Below are positions 46,296 through 56,130 of a DNA stretch of 64,000 bases, piece by piece (within the stretch, counting starts at the first letter, position 1; every line of letters starts with the position of its first letter). The notes beneath the pieces were generated by a model. That model was not told the origin of the DNA and did no database searches. It saw only the letters and a list, made by a program, of their open reading frames with translations. Made by a program: the position numbers and the translations under genes. Source of the stretch: Achatina immaculata (Eukaryota > Mollusca > Gastropoda > Stylommatophora > Achatinidae); contig CM019697.1 in assembly GCA_009760885.1 (NCBI GenBank), positions 30,744,710-30,808,709 on the forward strand, in the 5' to 3' direction.

Positions 46296-48365
46296 AACAG
46301 CTTTATAATGACAAAGAATTTCGTAAAAAGATAAAAGATTTTTGTGAGAAAAGAACAAGCAAAGCAACAGGCTATATGAAAATGAAGAAGGGTAAACATA
46401 TCATGGAAAATTAGGAAACAGCGGGGAGATGGTCAGAGCACATAAAAGACCGGTATGATGACCAGAGATATGAGCAGTCCAACGTAAGCATGAATAATGA
46501 AGGACCTCCAGTACTGAAAATGGAAGCAAAGAATGCAGTCAAACAAATGCAGGCAAGGAAAGCACAAGGACCTGATAACACCACGAGAGAAATGATCATG
46601 GCACTATGAGATATCGGCATAGAAGAAGTAACAAGCCTCCTGAATATGATCTATAACACATGACATATGCCTCAGATCTGTTCAAATCAATTTTCATTGC
46701 AATTCATTGCTGAAACAACAGAATATGATCAGCATCGCATTATCAGTTTAAAGAGCCATATCACAGAAATAAGAATCATTAACCTGAGGATACGAAATAC
46801 GATTTTTAAAATTGAAATTGGAGAAGAACAATGTGGTTTTGTTGAAAGAAAGGACAAGTAACGCAATTTGTATATTAAGAACTATAATAGAACGACCTCT
46901 AGAGGTAAGCAAAGATTTATGTGTGGTCTTATGAATACATGGAAAGTTTTAACAGAGTTAGACATGAATATGTATGTATACAAATGTTAGAGAAACTTAA
47001 TATAGTTGGTAAAGAAATGAGAATTATTAAGAATATGTACTGGAAGCAAAGAGTATAGCAAACACTGAACAATGAGATGGATGAGTATCTGGACATAAAA
47101 CGTGGCAAAAAACAATGTGTAATGTCACCTGATCTATTCTCATTATACAGTAAAAACATCGTGAGAGGAATTAAAAATGTGAAAGGAATTAAAATAGGAG
47201 GTCATAATATCAATAATAATACATATAACAGCAGAAAGTGAAAGTAATTTGCAGAAACTTACGAATAAGATTATTGAAGACAGCAGTATGGAAGTGAAAT
47301 GTGGTTTATTAGAAGAATGTTGCGAATCCCCTGGACAACAAAAATAACTAATGAAGAATGTAGGAGAAGAGCTGGAGAGACAAAAAACCTTGTCAAAAAG
47401 ATAAGAGAGAGACGATGTACTTTCATAGGACATGCAATGAGAAGAGGGGGCATTGAAAATATTATAACAACAGTAAAAATAGAAGGAAGAAGATCAAGAG
47501 GAAGACCAAGAGAAATGATACTGGACAGTCTGACAGGATGGTGTGAGAGGAGATCACCAAATGAGCTGATGGCCTGCATGAAGGATCGTGTACTCTGGAG
47601 AAGCATAATAGCCAACGCCAGTCGGCACGGCACATGATGATGATGATGATGAGTATGGAAGCCTTAAGCTAAAAGCAGCAAGAAAGAAAAATGGTAATGT
47701 CGAAAAGAACAAACGTACCAAAGCATCATATCCTCCCAAACAGGAAGACCCTGACACAGGTAAATAATTTTGTTACCTTGGAACAACAATAACAGCTGGT
47801 GACAAGTGCACAAATGAAATAAAATCACTAGTAGGTAAGGCTAAGCCAACTTTTTATGACATGAAGAAGATGCTAACAAATAACAAGATGTCTCCGAAAA
47901 ATTAAGAAAAGAGTGCCATATAGAACAAATAGTGCAATATGGTTGTAAAACTTGGACAATTAACAAAAAAAAGATGATAACGAAATTGGAAGCAACAAAG
48001 ATGTGATCTTGGATTTTTTTAAAAAATGCAACAAATACCCTGCACAGACAGGAAAACAAATGAAGAGGTCCTCAGAGAAGTTTTAGAACAATGAAAACTA
48101 GTTAAATTTATAAGAGAAAAGACAGTCAAAATTTCCTAGAGATACCATGCGAAGACAGAAGTTAGAAAACTCGGTAATGACTGGAAAATTCAAAGGAAAA
48201 AAGAAGGAGAAGAAAACTAAGAGAAAAATATCTCAGTGGTCTGAGCAAATGGCCTGGGAAAAGAAAAGCATGTGAACCGAAGCACCGTGGACCGCACGAG
48301 ATAGAGAAATATGATCACCAACGTCATCCGGTACCTTACATACGAGTAATAATAATAATAATAAT
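46063..48365 (+). mobile_element. LINE family H, long degenerate copy with (AAT)n tail
   Basis: The region between endonuclease and reverse transcriptase reads 'WETLKE.FHQALKATVPKAQ', 'KKWMTDDIVEMMEKRRKTTC' and 'AKNAVKQMQARKAQGPDNTT'. RT motifs follow: 'HRIISLKSH', 'IGEEQCGFVERKDK' and a decayed catalytic area. After an inserted LINE G (47295-47651) it continues 'CYLGTTITAGDKCTNEIKSL' and 'PTFYDMKKMLTNNK', then ends in (AAT)n at 48349-48364. Many stops. An upstream piece of the same element is duplicated at 44872-45104. Confidence 0.82.
47295..47651 (+). mobile_element. LINE family G inserted in LINE H, perfect 10-bp TSD
   Basis: Duplication agtatggaag at 47285-47294 and 47652-47661. The 357-bp insert has an open frame: 'MWFIRRMLRIPWTTKITNEE', 'RERRCTFIGHAMRRGGIENI' and 'RSRGRPREMILDSLTGWCER', ending 'SRHGT', and a (GAT)n tail. 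Excising it rejoins LINE H 'LTNKIIEDSS' to 'YGSLKLKAARK'. Confidence 0.93.
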
Positions 48366-48817
48366 CGTCCATTAATTCTCAGATTTCTTTATTATACCAG
48401 ATGAATTTTTCCGACAAATCCTTTCTTTTCTTTCTTTTCTTTCCTTTTCTTTCTTTAAGAAAACGGAAAGATATTTTTATTTCCGACTTTAAAAAAAAAA
48501 CGTAAATCCATACTTTTTTTTTTGTCGATAGATTGTCTTACACTTGTTTCGCTTCCCAGCTCTTCCCCAGCGGCAAAAACGTACAGAACCAACCACGTAC
48601 CGCAAACACGTGGACAAAGCTTCACTGTTAATCTTCGTCCTTATCGCTCAAGTCATTAACGTTTCTTGTCTGTGGTCATTCTATCCCAGATAGGTCAGAG
48701 GTCAGAGTTAAATGATCCGGTACGCCCATTTGTTTTAGCCTTTTTTTTTTCCTTTCATATCTCTCTGCCCAGTGATCTCTCTCCTCCACTCACGATTTTA
48801 ATGTCAGTTCTGGGGGT
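48366..48817. other. No gene; (CTTTT)n-like tract at about 48420-48456
   Basis: Pyrimidine-rich; no further content recognised. Confidence 0.5.
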
Positions 48818-48947
48818 GAAGACACTGTCCAATTTGGCGGTCAGCGCCCCATAGCTGTCATGCTAGCATCAGGGTTAGTGAACCAAGACCCTACCCCACC
48901 TCTCCTTTGGTGCCCTTAGTAATCGGCATGGCCTAGCTAACGGGGCA
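48818..48947. repeat. Dispersed repeat D, left half (split by insertion)
   Basis: 'ggggtgaagacactgtccaa' to 'taacggggca' aligns with 22370-22500. The right half resumes at 51649 after a 2.7-kb insertion flanked by taacggggca. Confidence 0.8.
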
Positions 48948-50029
48948 AAACCGAAATAAGGAGCAGAATAGCCCAAGCTAAGTCAGCATTTATGAAAATG
49001 GAAAAACATGCTGTGCAGTAAAGCTCTGTCGATGAATACCAAAAAGAGTTATTAAGTGTTGAATCGAACCCATAATATTATATGGATGCGAAGCATGGAC
49101 AGAATGATTGAATGAATTATCTTTATTTTTAAAGGGTAAAGAATTGGGCACTCAGGCCTGTATTACATTCTGCCCTTCATCAATCCATCTTTCATTCGTC
49201 CCACACACTCGATTTAATGCAAGTATACAAATTAAATTAGGGAAAAAACATATCAAAAGAGTGTAAGATTAAACTATTACATTCAAAGTAAAAGAGAAGA
49301 AGTAATTAACCTAATAAAATATGTCTCACACACATACACGCACACACAGACATATACATAAACAAAAATACATTGTCGGTACAGATCTTCTAACATATGT
49401 TTTGTTAACAAACATTAAAATAATTTCTAACAATATCTAACAAGTTACTTTTCGAACTATGTCATTTCAGTACTCGATGGCTGGCGAGTCATGGCTTGAG
49501 AGATTGCTGGTTATTCTAAGGAGGCATATAGTTACAATATATAGTTATATAATGAAACAGGTTTGAGTTAAAGGATGAAGTATTACCAATGGATTTTTAA
49601 ATGGTAGGGGAGTGTTTTCCAGAGCTGTACTGCAGAGTATGCAAGGCTTTTCTTGTACAGATCAATCCTGGGTTTAGGAATAAGACAGTTTTTTTAAACG
49701 CTGGCTATGTTTGGTGTTATACGTAAACAGTGACCACAAGTAAGGAGGAGCATTGTGCGACAGAATTCTGCGAACAACTTAACCTTGTTAAAAATTATTC
49801 TATTTTTGAGGGGTAGAATTTTGAGTTGTTTGTGTTGATCTACAGTCTGTACTGGGTGTTTGTCACAAATAAGATTTAATGCTCGTTTGTGAAGTGAGTG
49901 GAGCCTTTTTGTGTTTAAGACTGAGCATCCATCCCAGATTGTGGAACAGTAATCTAAGTGTGTTTGTATGTGTCATACGTAGTATATCTTTCTTGTATCT
50001 TTGTCGATAAAGTGTTTAATTTTGGCTAA

Positions 50030-51204
50030 TTGGAAGAGGATCAAGAGATCATATATTCAATCTAAGACTAATAATAGAGAAATGCAGAGAGTTTAATGTG
50101 AATCTATATTTATCCTTTATAGACTACTCAAAGGCATTTGATTGTGTACAACACTAGAAACTTTGGGAAATAATAGAAAAAATGGGATTTCCAACACATT
50201 TGATACAATTAACATCACTGCTGTATCTAGACCAACAAGCAGCAGTAAGAATAAATGGTGAAACAACAAGCTGGTTTGACATAAAACAAGGGGTCCGTCA
50301 GGGGTGCATATTGTCACCCTACTTATTTAACTTGTATACTGAAAATATAATGAGGAATGTTAGAGAAGATGTAGACAAAGAATATTACGATGCCATAACA
50401 GTTGGAGGTTATGAAATACCAGAGATTAGATATGCTGATGACACAGTATTGCTGTCCACAACACAAAAAGGAATGGAAAAACTAATTATGTCAGTCCGCA
50501 AGAACAGCGAAGAGCAGAACCTCTATCTTAATGCAAAGAAAACTAAATTGATGACAACTGACAAAACAAACAAGGCAACTGAAATATGTATCAATGAGGA
50601 AAAACTGGAAGAAGTGGAGAGTTTTCAATATCTTGGATCGCTGCTAACTAATAATGGAGATACAATGAGGGAAATTAAAAGGAGGACATCTATCACTCTT
50701 CAGAAAGTAAAACAAATAAAGAGTCTGTGGAGAGGAGCAGACAGAACCACAAAAATAAGATTTTTAAGGGCATGCATCTTTCCCATAGCAACATATGCCT
50801 GTGAGACCTGGACACTTAACAAAACAGCTGAGAAACACATAAATGCCTTTGAATGTAAATGCTACAGAAGAGTTCTCCAAATATCGTGGACACAAAAAAG
50901 AACAAATATATCTATACTACAAGAGCTTAATATTGAAGAAGGCTGGCTAGTGAAGAGGATTAAAGAGAGAAAACTGAAATATTTTGGACACATTAAACGT
51001 CATGATAATTTAGAGAAGACCGTATTGGAAGGATACATAATGGGAAAAAGAAAAAGAGGAAGACCAAGACGAAGATGGCTGCAAGACATCGTTGACGATC
51101 TGGAAATGGATGCAACAGCAGCAGGCCATCTTGCTCACAACCGAGAGGCCTACAGGAGTGCTGTTTGGGAGGCAAAGTTCCGCAAGGGACATGCAAATGA
51201 ATGA
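50030..51204 (+). mobile_element. LINE family A, best preserved copy
   Basis: Nested in the CR1-like LINE. Starts in the RT fingers (ggaagaggatcaagagatca) and ends 'gcaaatgaatgatgg' with almost no tail. Flanking CR1-like coding sequence resumes on both sides. I see no convincing target-site duplication. Confidence 0.9.
50182..51204 (+). CDS. Reverse transcriptase, C-terminal two thirds (LINE A), partial
   Basis: A 340-codon open frame of an RTE-like non-LTR reverse transcriptase; a stop just upstream (TAG at about 50155) separates it from the fingers, which are still visible as 'LSFIDYSKAFDCVQH'-like sequence. Motifs: 'WFDIKQGVRQGCILSPYLF' at residues 31-49, catalytic 'IRYADDTVLLS' with YADD at 84-87, primer-grip region 'NLYLNAKKTKLM', 'FQYLGSLLTNNGDTM', then the C-terminal 'KYFGHIKRHDNLEKT', 'KRKRGRPRRRWLQDIVDDLE' and terminal 'RKGHANE'. 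No endonuclease is present. The preserved YADD and long frame suggest a young but truncated insertion. Product, if made, would act in target-primed reverse transcription. Confidence 0.85.
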   Translation: MGFPTHLIQLTSLLYLDQQAAVRINGETTSWFDIKQGVRQGCILSPYLFNLYTENIMRNVREDVDKEYYDAITVGGYEIPEIRYADDTVLLSTTQKGMEKLIMSVRKNSEEQNLYLNAKKTKLMTTDKTNKATEICINEEKLEEVESFQYLGSLLTNNGDTMREIKRRTSITLQKVKQIKSLWRGADRTTKIRFLRACIFPIATYACETWTLNKTAEKHINAFECKCYRRVLQISWTQKRTNISILQELNIEEGWLVKRIKERKLKYFGHIKRHDNLEKTVLEGYIMGKRKRGRPRRRWLQDIVDDLEMDATAAGHLAHNREAYRSAVWEAKFRKGHANE

Positions 51205-51648
51205 TGGTAAACTTTCTGTGCAATCAAGTTTGTTAGGTTATGTTTGTGAGAATTCCAAGTTAAATGCTGATCAGTGATGAGTCCTAGGGTTTTATGTTCA
51301 TGAACATTTTCTATTGCCTTAGTCCCAGCACAAAGCTGTAGTGAAGTTTTTGTTGCATTCTGCAGTTTCTGTCTTGTAGTGATGAGCATGGATTTTGTTT
51401 TGTTGGTGTTTATCAACATACCATTTTTATTACTCCATTTAATCAACCTGTTTATATCATTTTGGAGCGTTGTCTGTAGTTTATTGATGTCGTAGTCACT
51501 ATTGTAAACAGTACAATCATCAGCGAAAAGAGCACATGAAGAGTCCTTTAAATGTAGTGGTTAATATAGGTAGCAAAGAGAAGAGGACCAAGAATGGAGC
51601 CTTGAGGAATACCGGTATCAACCAGAGAGAGAGAGAGAGAGAGAGAGA

Positions 51649-51822
51649 TAACGGGGCAGGAAGAGTCATAATACCCATGGTGGTGGAGTCTGCTAAAGAA
51701 GCATTGCAATTCAGGTACTGACAATATAGCCGCAATAGCCCGCTCCCAATCCGATATGTCTAAGTATCGGATGCAAAGAACACCAGCTCGCAGTTCCAGG
51801 GTTATAGAAGAAGAAGAAGAAG
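51649..51822. repeat. Dispersed repeat D, right half with (GAA)n tail
   Basis: 'cccatggtggtggagtctgc' and 'ccgctcccaatccgatatg' align with 22535-22690, and the copy ends 'tatagaagaagaagaagaag'. The GAA tail gives the family's 3' end. Confidence 0.8.
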
Positions 51823-52096
51823 AATGACAGTTTCTATAGTTGTCTCAACGAGCTAGTGCTTATTCAAATAGACAGGAAGAAGTGCGTATGTGTGTATATA
51901 TGATAGAGAATAGAGAGAGGGAAAGAAGAGAGAGAGATGTGTGTAATAGAGAATAGAGATAGAAGAGAGAGATGTGTAATAGAGAATAGAGATAGAGAGA
52001 GAGAGAGAAGAGAGAGAGAGGTGTGTGTAATAGAGAATAGAGAGAGGGAGATTGATTGATTGATCTTTATTTCAAAATGGTTAAGAGAGAAGAGAG

Positions 52097-52129
<33 letters not shown>

Positions 52130-52204
52130 CAGAGTACTAACAGACATACTACCATGCACGCAGATTTAAACTATACACAATAAAAGAATGATTTTACATA
52201 AGCT
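51823..52204. repeat. (GA)n-rich minisatellite with CR1-like tail scrap
   Basis: Repeated 'gtaatagagaatagagatag' and GA runs occupy 51900-52130. A 33-bp scrap 'gattgattgattgatcttta' at 52051 is the CR1-like LINE end. Confidence 0.8.
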
Positions 52205-52505
52205 AGGTAAAGCTATGTATGAGAAGAGCTGGAGAGACAAAAAAATCTTGTCAAAAAGATAAGAGAGAGACAATGTACTTTCATAGGACATGCAATGAAA
52301 AGAGGGGGCACTGAAAATATTATAACAACAGGAAAAATAGAAGGAAGAAGATCAAAAGGAAGACCAAGAGAAATGATACTGGACAGTCTGACGGGTTGGT
52401 GTGAGAGGAGATCACCAACTAAGCTGATGGCCTGCATGAAGGATCGTGTACTCTGGAGAAGCATAATAGTCATCGCCTGTCGGCACGGCACCTGATGATA
52501 ATGAT
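52205..52505 (+). mobile_element. LINE family G, 3' end
   Basis: Nearly identical to 47370-47640: 'CTFIGHAMKRGGTENIITTG', 'RSKGRPREMILDSLTGWCER', 'WRSIIVIACRHGT'. Tail 'gatgataatgatg'. It starts abruptly after the GA-rich tract. Confidence 0.9.
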
Positions 52506-52824
52506 GTAAAGACGTCGCATGTTAGAAAAGAGACAAAATATCACTGATAATTTTGCTGACATATATCACGGAAACATGGTTTTGCTCACAGTAAACTATA
52601 TTTTGTACATTTGCAATTGACAGACTACGGAACTTGCCTTTTCCGTGAAAATGATCGGTAGAGAAGACAGAAGGACAGGAGAAGCAAGAAAAACACTTCC
52701 ATACCAGCTAGAATTGGTCTCCGCTTCTAAAATAAGGCAAACAAATCATTATAAAGAATGCACAAATGCAAAGTTGAAGATGATGATGATGACGACGACG
52801 ACGACGATGAAGTTTAATAAGTAC
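52506..52824. other. ZCCHC24 intron 1, 5' end
   Basis: AT-rich with (GAC)n/(GAT)n at about 52782-52810. Nothing else. Confidence 0.5.
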
Positions 52825-53347
52825 TTGCCGAGTTCAGGCTGTTGTAATCATGCCGTGGGTTTGACCAAGGTTCTGTAAATATGCTGTGACTGGAGAGTCC
52901 ATTGGTCTTGATTATGTTATTCACGTTAACCATACTAGTGAGCGGTGATTGGACGTTTCTGCTGCTTAGTGAGTGTAAGGATTGGATGGTACCATTTACA
53001 AAATTTCCATTGGCCAAAGACTGAATGCTTCCATTGATCATGCTTCCGTTGCCCAGTGCATGGATATTCCCATTGGTCAGAGAATGCAAGTTACCGTTTA
53101 CGAAGCTTCCACCGCAGGAAGAGGATAATGCATGTGTCCCCAGTTCTCCTATAGAATTAATACTGGACTGCTGATAGTGGTCCACTGACCACAAATCGTT
53201 GGCGTTTTTGTTAGTGGCATCGGTGCCGCTGAAGATATTAGGACTGATGTGTCCACTGTGCTGATGCAGAGGTTGATCTGTCAATGCTAAATACATCCAG
53301 TTGAGAAGCTGATTTGGCTGGTACAGTGTGTCGACAGGGGATGTCAT
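52825..53347 (-). CDS. ZCCHC24: ZCCHC24, exon 1 (start exon)
   Basis: ATG at 53345-53347 has a good context (AGAAAATGA) and an in-frame TAG seven codons upstream at 53366-53368, so the start is well supported. It begins MTSPVDTLYQPNQLLNWMYL, matching, as I recall it, the family's conserved N-terminus 'YQPAQLLNWVYLSL'. It continues with a low-complexity run of asparagine-glycine motifs (VNGNLHSLTNGNIHALGNGS) absent from the vertebrate protein as I know it. The 3' limit is uncertain. Donor GCAA/GTACTT gives an exon ending at 52825 in phase 1, which does not fit the phase-0 acceptor of exon 2. Donor AAC/GTGAAT would end it at 52925 in phase 0 and fit. With the latter, the protein is 293 residues, against about 241 in vertebrates. 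Confidence 0.88.
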
Positions 53348-53959
53348 TTTCTGGCAATGTGAAGTCTAAATTAGCAGCTGCTGATTAATATGCATATTAA
53401 TCTCGTGACCTGTTTGAAGAAACAGAATGATATGGTGAAAGATACGGACATACGAGAAGTGTTGTTGTAATCAGTCTCAGTGTTATTGTGATGGATTAAA
53501 CAATTTTAATTAAATGTACTGTTTAAAAAATGTTATCTTTGTAGCAGAATTAGTCTTATTATTTTTATTCCTTCTACTTCTTCTTCATATGAAAATATGC
53601 TCTTCTGCCTAGACAAGGAAACAGTATGCCGCTATTAGTCCTTTCGTCATTAGAAGTTGTCCATGTCTGGTCACCACTGGTCTCTCCTGGGTACTCCTTA
53701 GAGCTGGAGTTCTCAGCAAATGGATAAAATCCCCTCCCCCTTTCCTGTTCAGTCAGGAACAGTTTTGGCCAGTGTCTTTAGCATTTCAGGGTTAGGGGAG
53801 AAGGGAAGGATGGGACCACATATTTACATACCCATACTGTTGGAGTATTGTATGTATATTATTTGGAATCCACCTTTTGAGTCAGGTAACTTTTGGGAGC
53901 AGGGGACAAAATGACATTCTGACATTTGGTGAAAGGGGTACATGAGGGAGAAAAGGTTG
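53348..53959 (-). other. Region upstream of the ZCCHC24 start: 5'UTR or promoter candidates
   Basis: Lies upstream of the minus-strand ATG. No clear TATA box or CpG-rich core, and no repeat family recognised. A 5' noncoding exon could be anywhere to the right. Confidence 0.35.
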
Positions 53960-54005
53960 ACAACCACGGTGTAGTAGTAGTAATAGCAGCAGCAGCGGTA
54001 GTAGT

Positions 54006-54040
<35 letters not shown>

Positions 54041-54300
54041 TAGTGGCAGTAATAGTAGTAGTAGCATCAGCAGTAGTAGTAATAGTAGTAGTAGTAGCAG
54101 TAGCAGCAGCAGTAGTAGCAGTAGCAGCAGCAGTATTAGTAGTAGTAGTAGTAGTAGTAATAGTAGTAGTAGTAGTAGTAGTAGTAGTAGCAGCAGCAGT
54201 AGTAGTAGTAGCAGCAGCAGTATTAGTAGTAGCAGCAGCAGTATTTGTAGTAGCAGCAGCAGTAGTATTAGTAGTAATAGTAGTAATAACAGTGGTAGAA
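53960..54300. repeat. Long (GTA/GCA)n trinucleotide tract
   Basis: About 320 bp of GTA, GCA and occasional ATA triplets. The poly-Leu and poly-Val/Ala frames on both strands are repeat artefacts. Confidence 0.97.
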
Positions 54301-54364
54301 TTAGCAAACTATGCAATGGTATTAGCATGCATAAACTGTGTCCTTTCCATTAAGCACACGTGAT

Positions 54365-56130
54365 GGATAGTTTGTAAGTATATGTAAAACACGAAATACG
54401 TAGATATACACGTAGCCATTACAGTAAAGCTGTGCTAACAAAATGTTAAGACTTTTTAAAGCAAAAATAGGAACATCCTAACGAGCACACCATTGTGACG
54501 TTTCAGTTGACACCTTAATCATACAAAAACATACAAGACAACAAAATGCGGAAAGAAGATAACATATACATTCACATGAATGCTATACAATGAATAGGAA
54601 TGGGGGGGGGGAGGAGAAAAAAGGAGCACTCATCTGTGACTTGTAAGATGCTGCGTCCAGGAGTGCGCGTGGTATTGTGAATGTTTAAATGAAGACTTGG
54701 GATGTGTGATAGGTTGGCAGCAAAGAGAGTGGTGGGGAAAAAGGAAAGGAGAGAGGGGGGGGGAGGATACAGTGGCAATTCCAGGGGAGAGAAGGGTGGG
54801 TGGAATAGATGAACGTGGATGAGGTAGAGAGTTTGTAGTCTAGTGCAGTGAAGCGGTTCTGGAATATAAGCTACAGGTGAGGAGAGAGTAGAACTTATTA
54901 GAAAAGGATTGTGACCGTGGAGAAAGGGAATGTTGAATGTAGCTGGATTTCGAGTTCACCGTGTGGTTTCAGCTTCACATAATCCTGAATGCAGCGGTCC
55001 TTAAGTGACAGCCCCCTTCTGTCATCATTAAAGTGACATTGTTAAATGGCTGTTACTAGAAAATCAGTAGCTTGGGGTAGAGACTGGCTTAGAAACCTGC
55101 TGCTAGATGTCATAAAGATGCTTCTGCATGTGGTCATCTAGTCTGAGAACAATGTCTCCATTATCTCACACTTTTTGCACACAATGGCATATATTACGTT
55201 GCGGGACTCGCATGTGAATCCCTAATGGAGTGTGAGGACAATTTTGAGAGAAGCAATCGATTTCGTTTCCCGAGCTACAGGGCAAGTGATATGATGAGGG
55301 CGGTAACATTTTCTAGTACCGACAAACCCAGGATCCTGCTTAAGGTGGCTATGGAAGAGGATGCTTTTTTTTTCAAATTTGGTTGTCATTTGTAGGCTAA
55401 TAGGGGTGATCAGAGAAGATATTGCGACTGTCAGGGCAGAGATGTAGCAGTGGCAGATGGCAATAAAGAATCCTCTTAACCCACGGGCCATGTGAATGAC
55501 AAGAAAACTCTAGTTTAGCTCTGTTACATGAGGTCAGAGGTTTTTTCTTTGATCGCTTCTTTGAGGCTCACCTTCTGGGTACGGTTGAAGGCTTTTCAAG
55601 TGACTTTTTTTCCTGAAAAGTGGCGTTGTCAGAAAAATTATAATAATTTGTTGGATTGGTCCATAAAATGCGAGTCATTCTGACATAGGGGGCGAAGACG
55701 GAGGAGCTGAGAGTATGGGGTGTCATTTTGGCAAATTTCAGGATTAGCGGAAACAAAAAGCAGAAATGTGCAGGCGTCGGTAGGTTTGTAGAACACAGAA
55801 GTGAAAAGATTGTCTGTGTCGATAGCTACTCTCATGGCTAAGAAGTTAACAGACTTGTCAGAAATTTCTCTTACTAAACGAGCTGGCGAGTTCAGTTAAT
55901 TTTTTTTTTTAGTTTGTCCTTTGGCGTGCTGGTGACTCCGCTGCCGTCATCATTGTAGCTCTTATAGAGTTGTGGGAGTCTGTCACTGTAGGTTTCTCAT
56001 AACTGGACTTCCAGAAAACCCATAAACAAGGATGCACAACTGGGACCCATTTTAGTGCCCGTGGTGACAGCGCTGACTTGATCAGATGATGGATAGTCCA
56101 CGTTTTAGGATTTCGTGCGGTTATGTCTTT
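54365..56130 (-). mobile_element. Penelope-like element, RT plus endonuclease remnant
   Basis: Minus strand, right to left: 'GTKMGPSCASLFMGFLE' and 'YKSYNDDGSGV' (RT; YNDD in place of the usual YIDD), 'SVFYKPTDACTFL' and 'NDTPYSQLLRLRPLC' (thumb), 'LKQDPGFVGTRKCYRPHHIT' (linker with cysteines), then badly broken endonuclease 'MQKHLYDI' and a noncoding end with 'gacgtttcagttgacacctt' at 54496. The linker 'RPRC' motif has become RPHH. Many frameshifts. Same family group as 14.1 kb. The right boundary is approximate. Confidence 0.82.

Larger units (their letters stand above)
49096..51620 (-). mobile_element. CR1/Jockey-like LINE, interrupted by LINE A
   Basis: On minus from the right: 'TGIPQGSILGPLLFATYIN' (51565-51622), 'ALFADDCTVYNSDYD' (catalytic FADD), 'WSNKNGMLINTNKTKSMLIT', 'HKTLGLITDQHLTWNSHKHN'. 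After the LINE A gap (50030-51205) it continues 'LAKIKHFIDKDTRKIYYV', 'HLDYCSTIWDGCSVLNTKRL', 'LHKRALNLICDKHPVQTVDQ' and 'YKKSLAYSAVQLWKTLPYHL'. The 3'UTR then ends at a (GATT)n-like tail near 49100. Few lesions; it once encoded a full RT. The same 3' end occurs at 4.05 kb and, as a scrap, at 52051. Confidence 0.88.
48948..51648. mobile_element. Composite LINE insertion in repeat D, perfect 10-bp TSD
   Basis: Bounded by taacggggca at 48938-48947 and 51649-51658. Contents left to right: an RTE-like fragment on plus (48955-49095; 'IAQAKSAFMKMEK', then 'IILYGCEAWT' in another frame), a CR1/Jockey-like LINE on minus (49096-51620) holding a nested LINE A (50030-51204), and (GA)n at 51624-51647. 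The RTE-like and CR1-like parts have opposite orientation, so this is either a stepwise nest or a chimeric insertion. Confidence 0.8.

Noticed and set aside
50993..51223. Minus-strand ORFs over the LINE A 3' end, repeated at several LINE A copies
   Set aside because: They recur only because LINE A recurs; the plus-strand reverse transcriptase is the real frame.
52814..53347. Single-exon 177-residue protein
   Set aside because: The conserved N-terminus and downstream exons show it is the first exon of ZCCHC24; the last few codons and the stop are intronic.
53882..54363. Long ORFs on both strands (poly-Leu on minus, poly-Val/Ala on plus)
   Set aside because: They are translations of the GTA/GCA trinucleotide tract and have no codon diversity or start/splice support.
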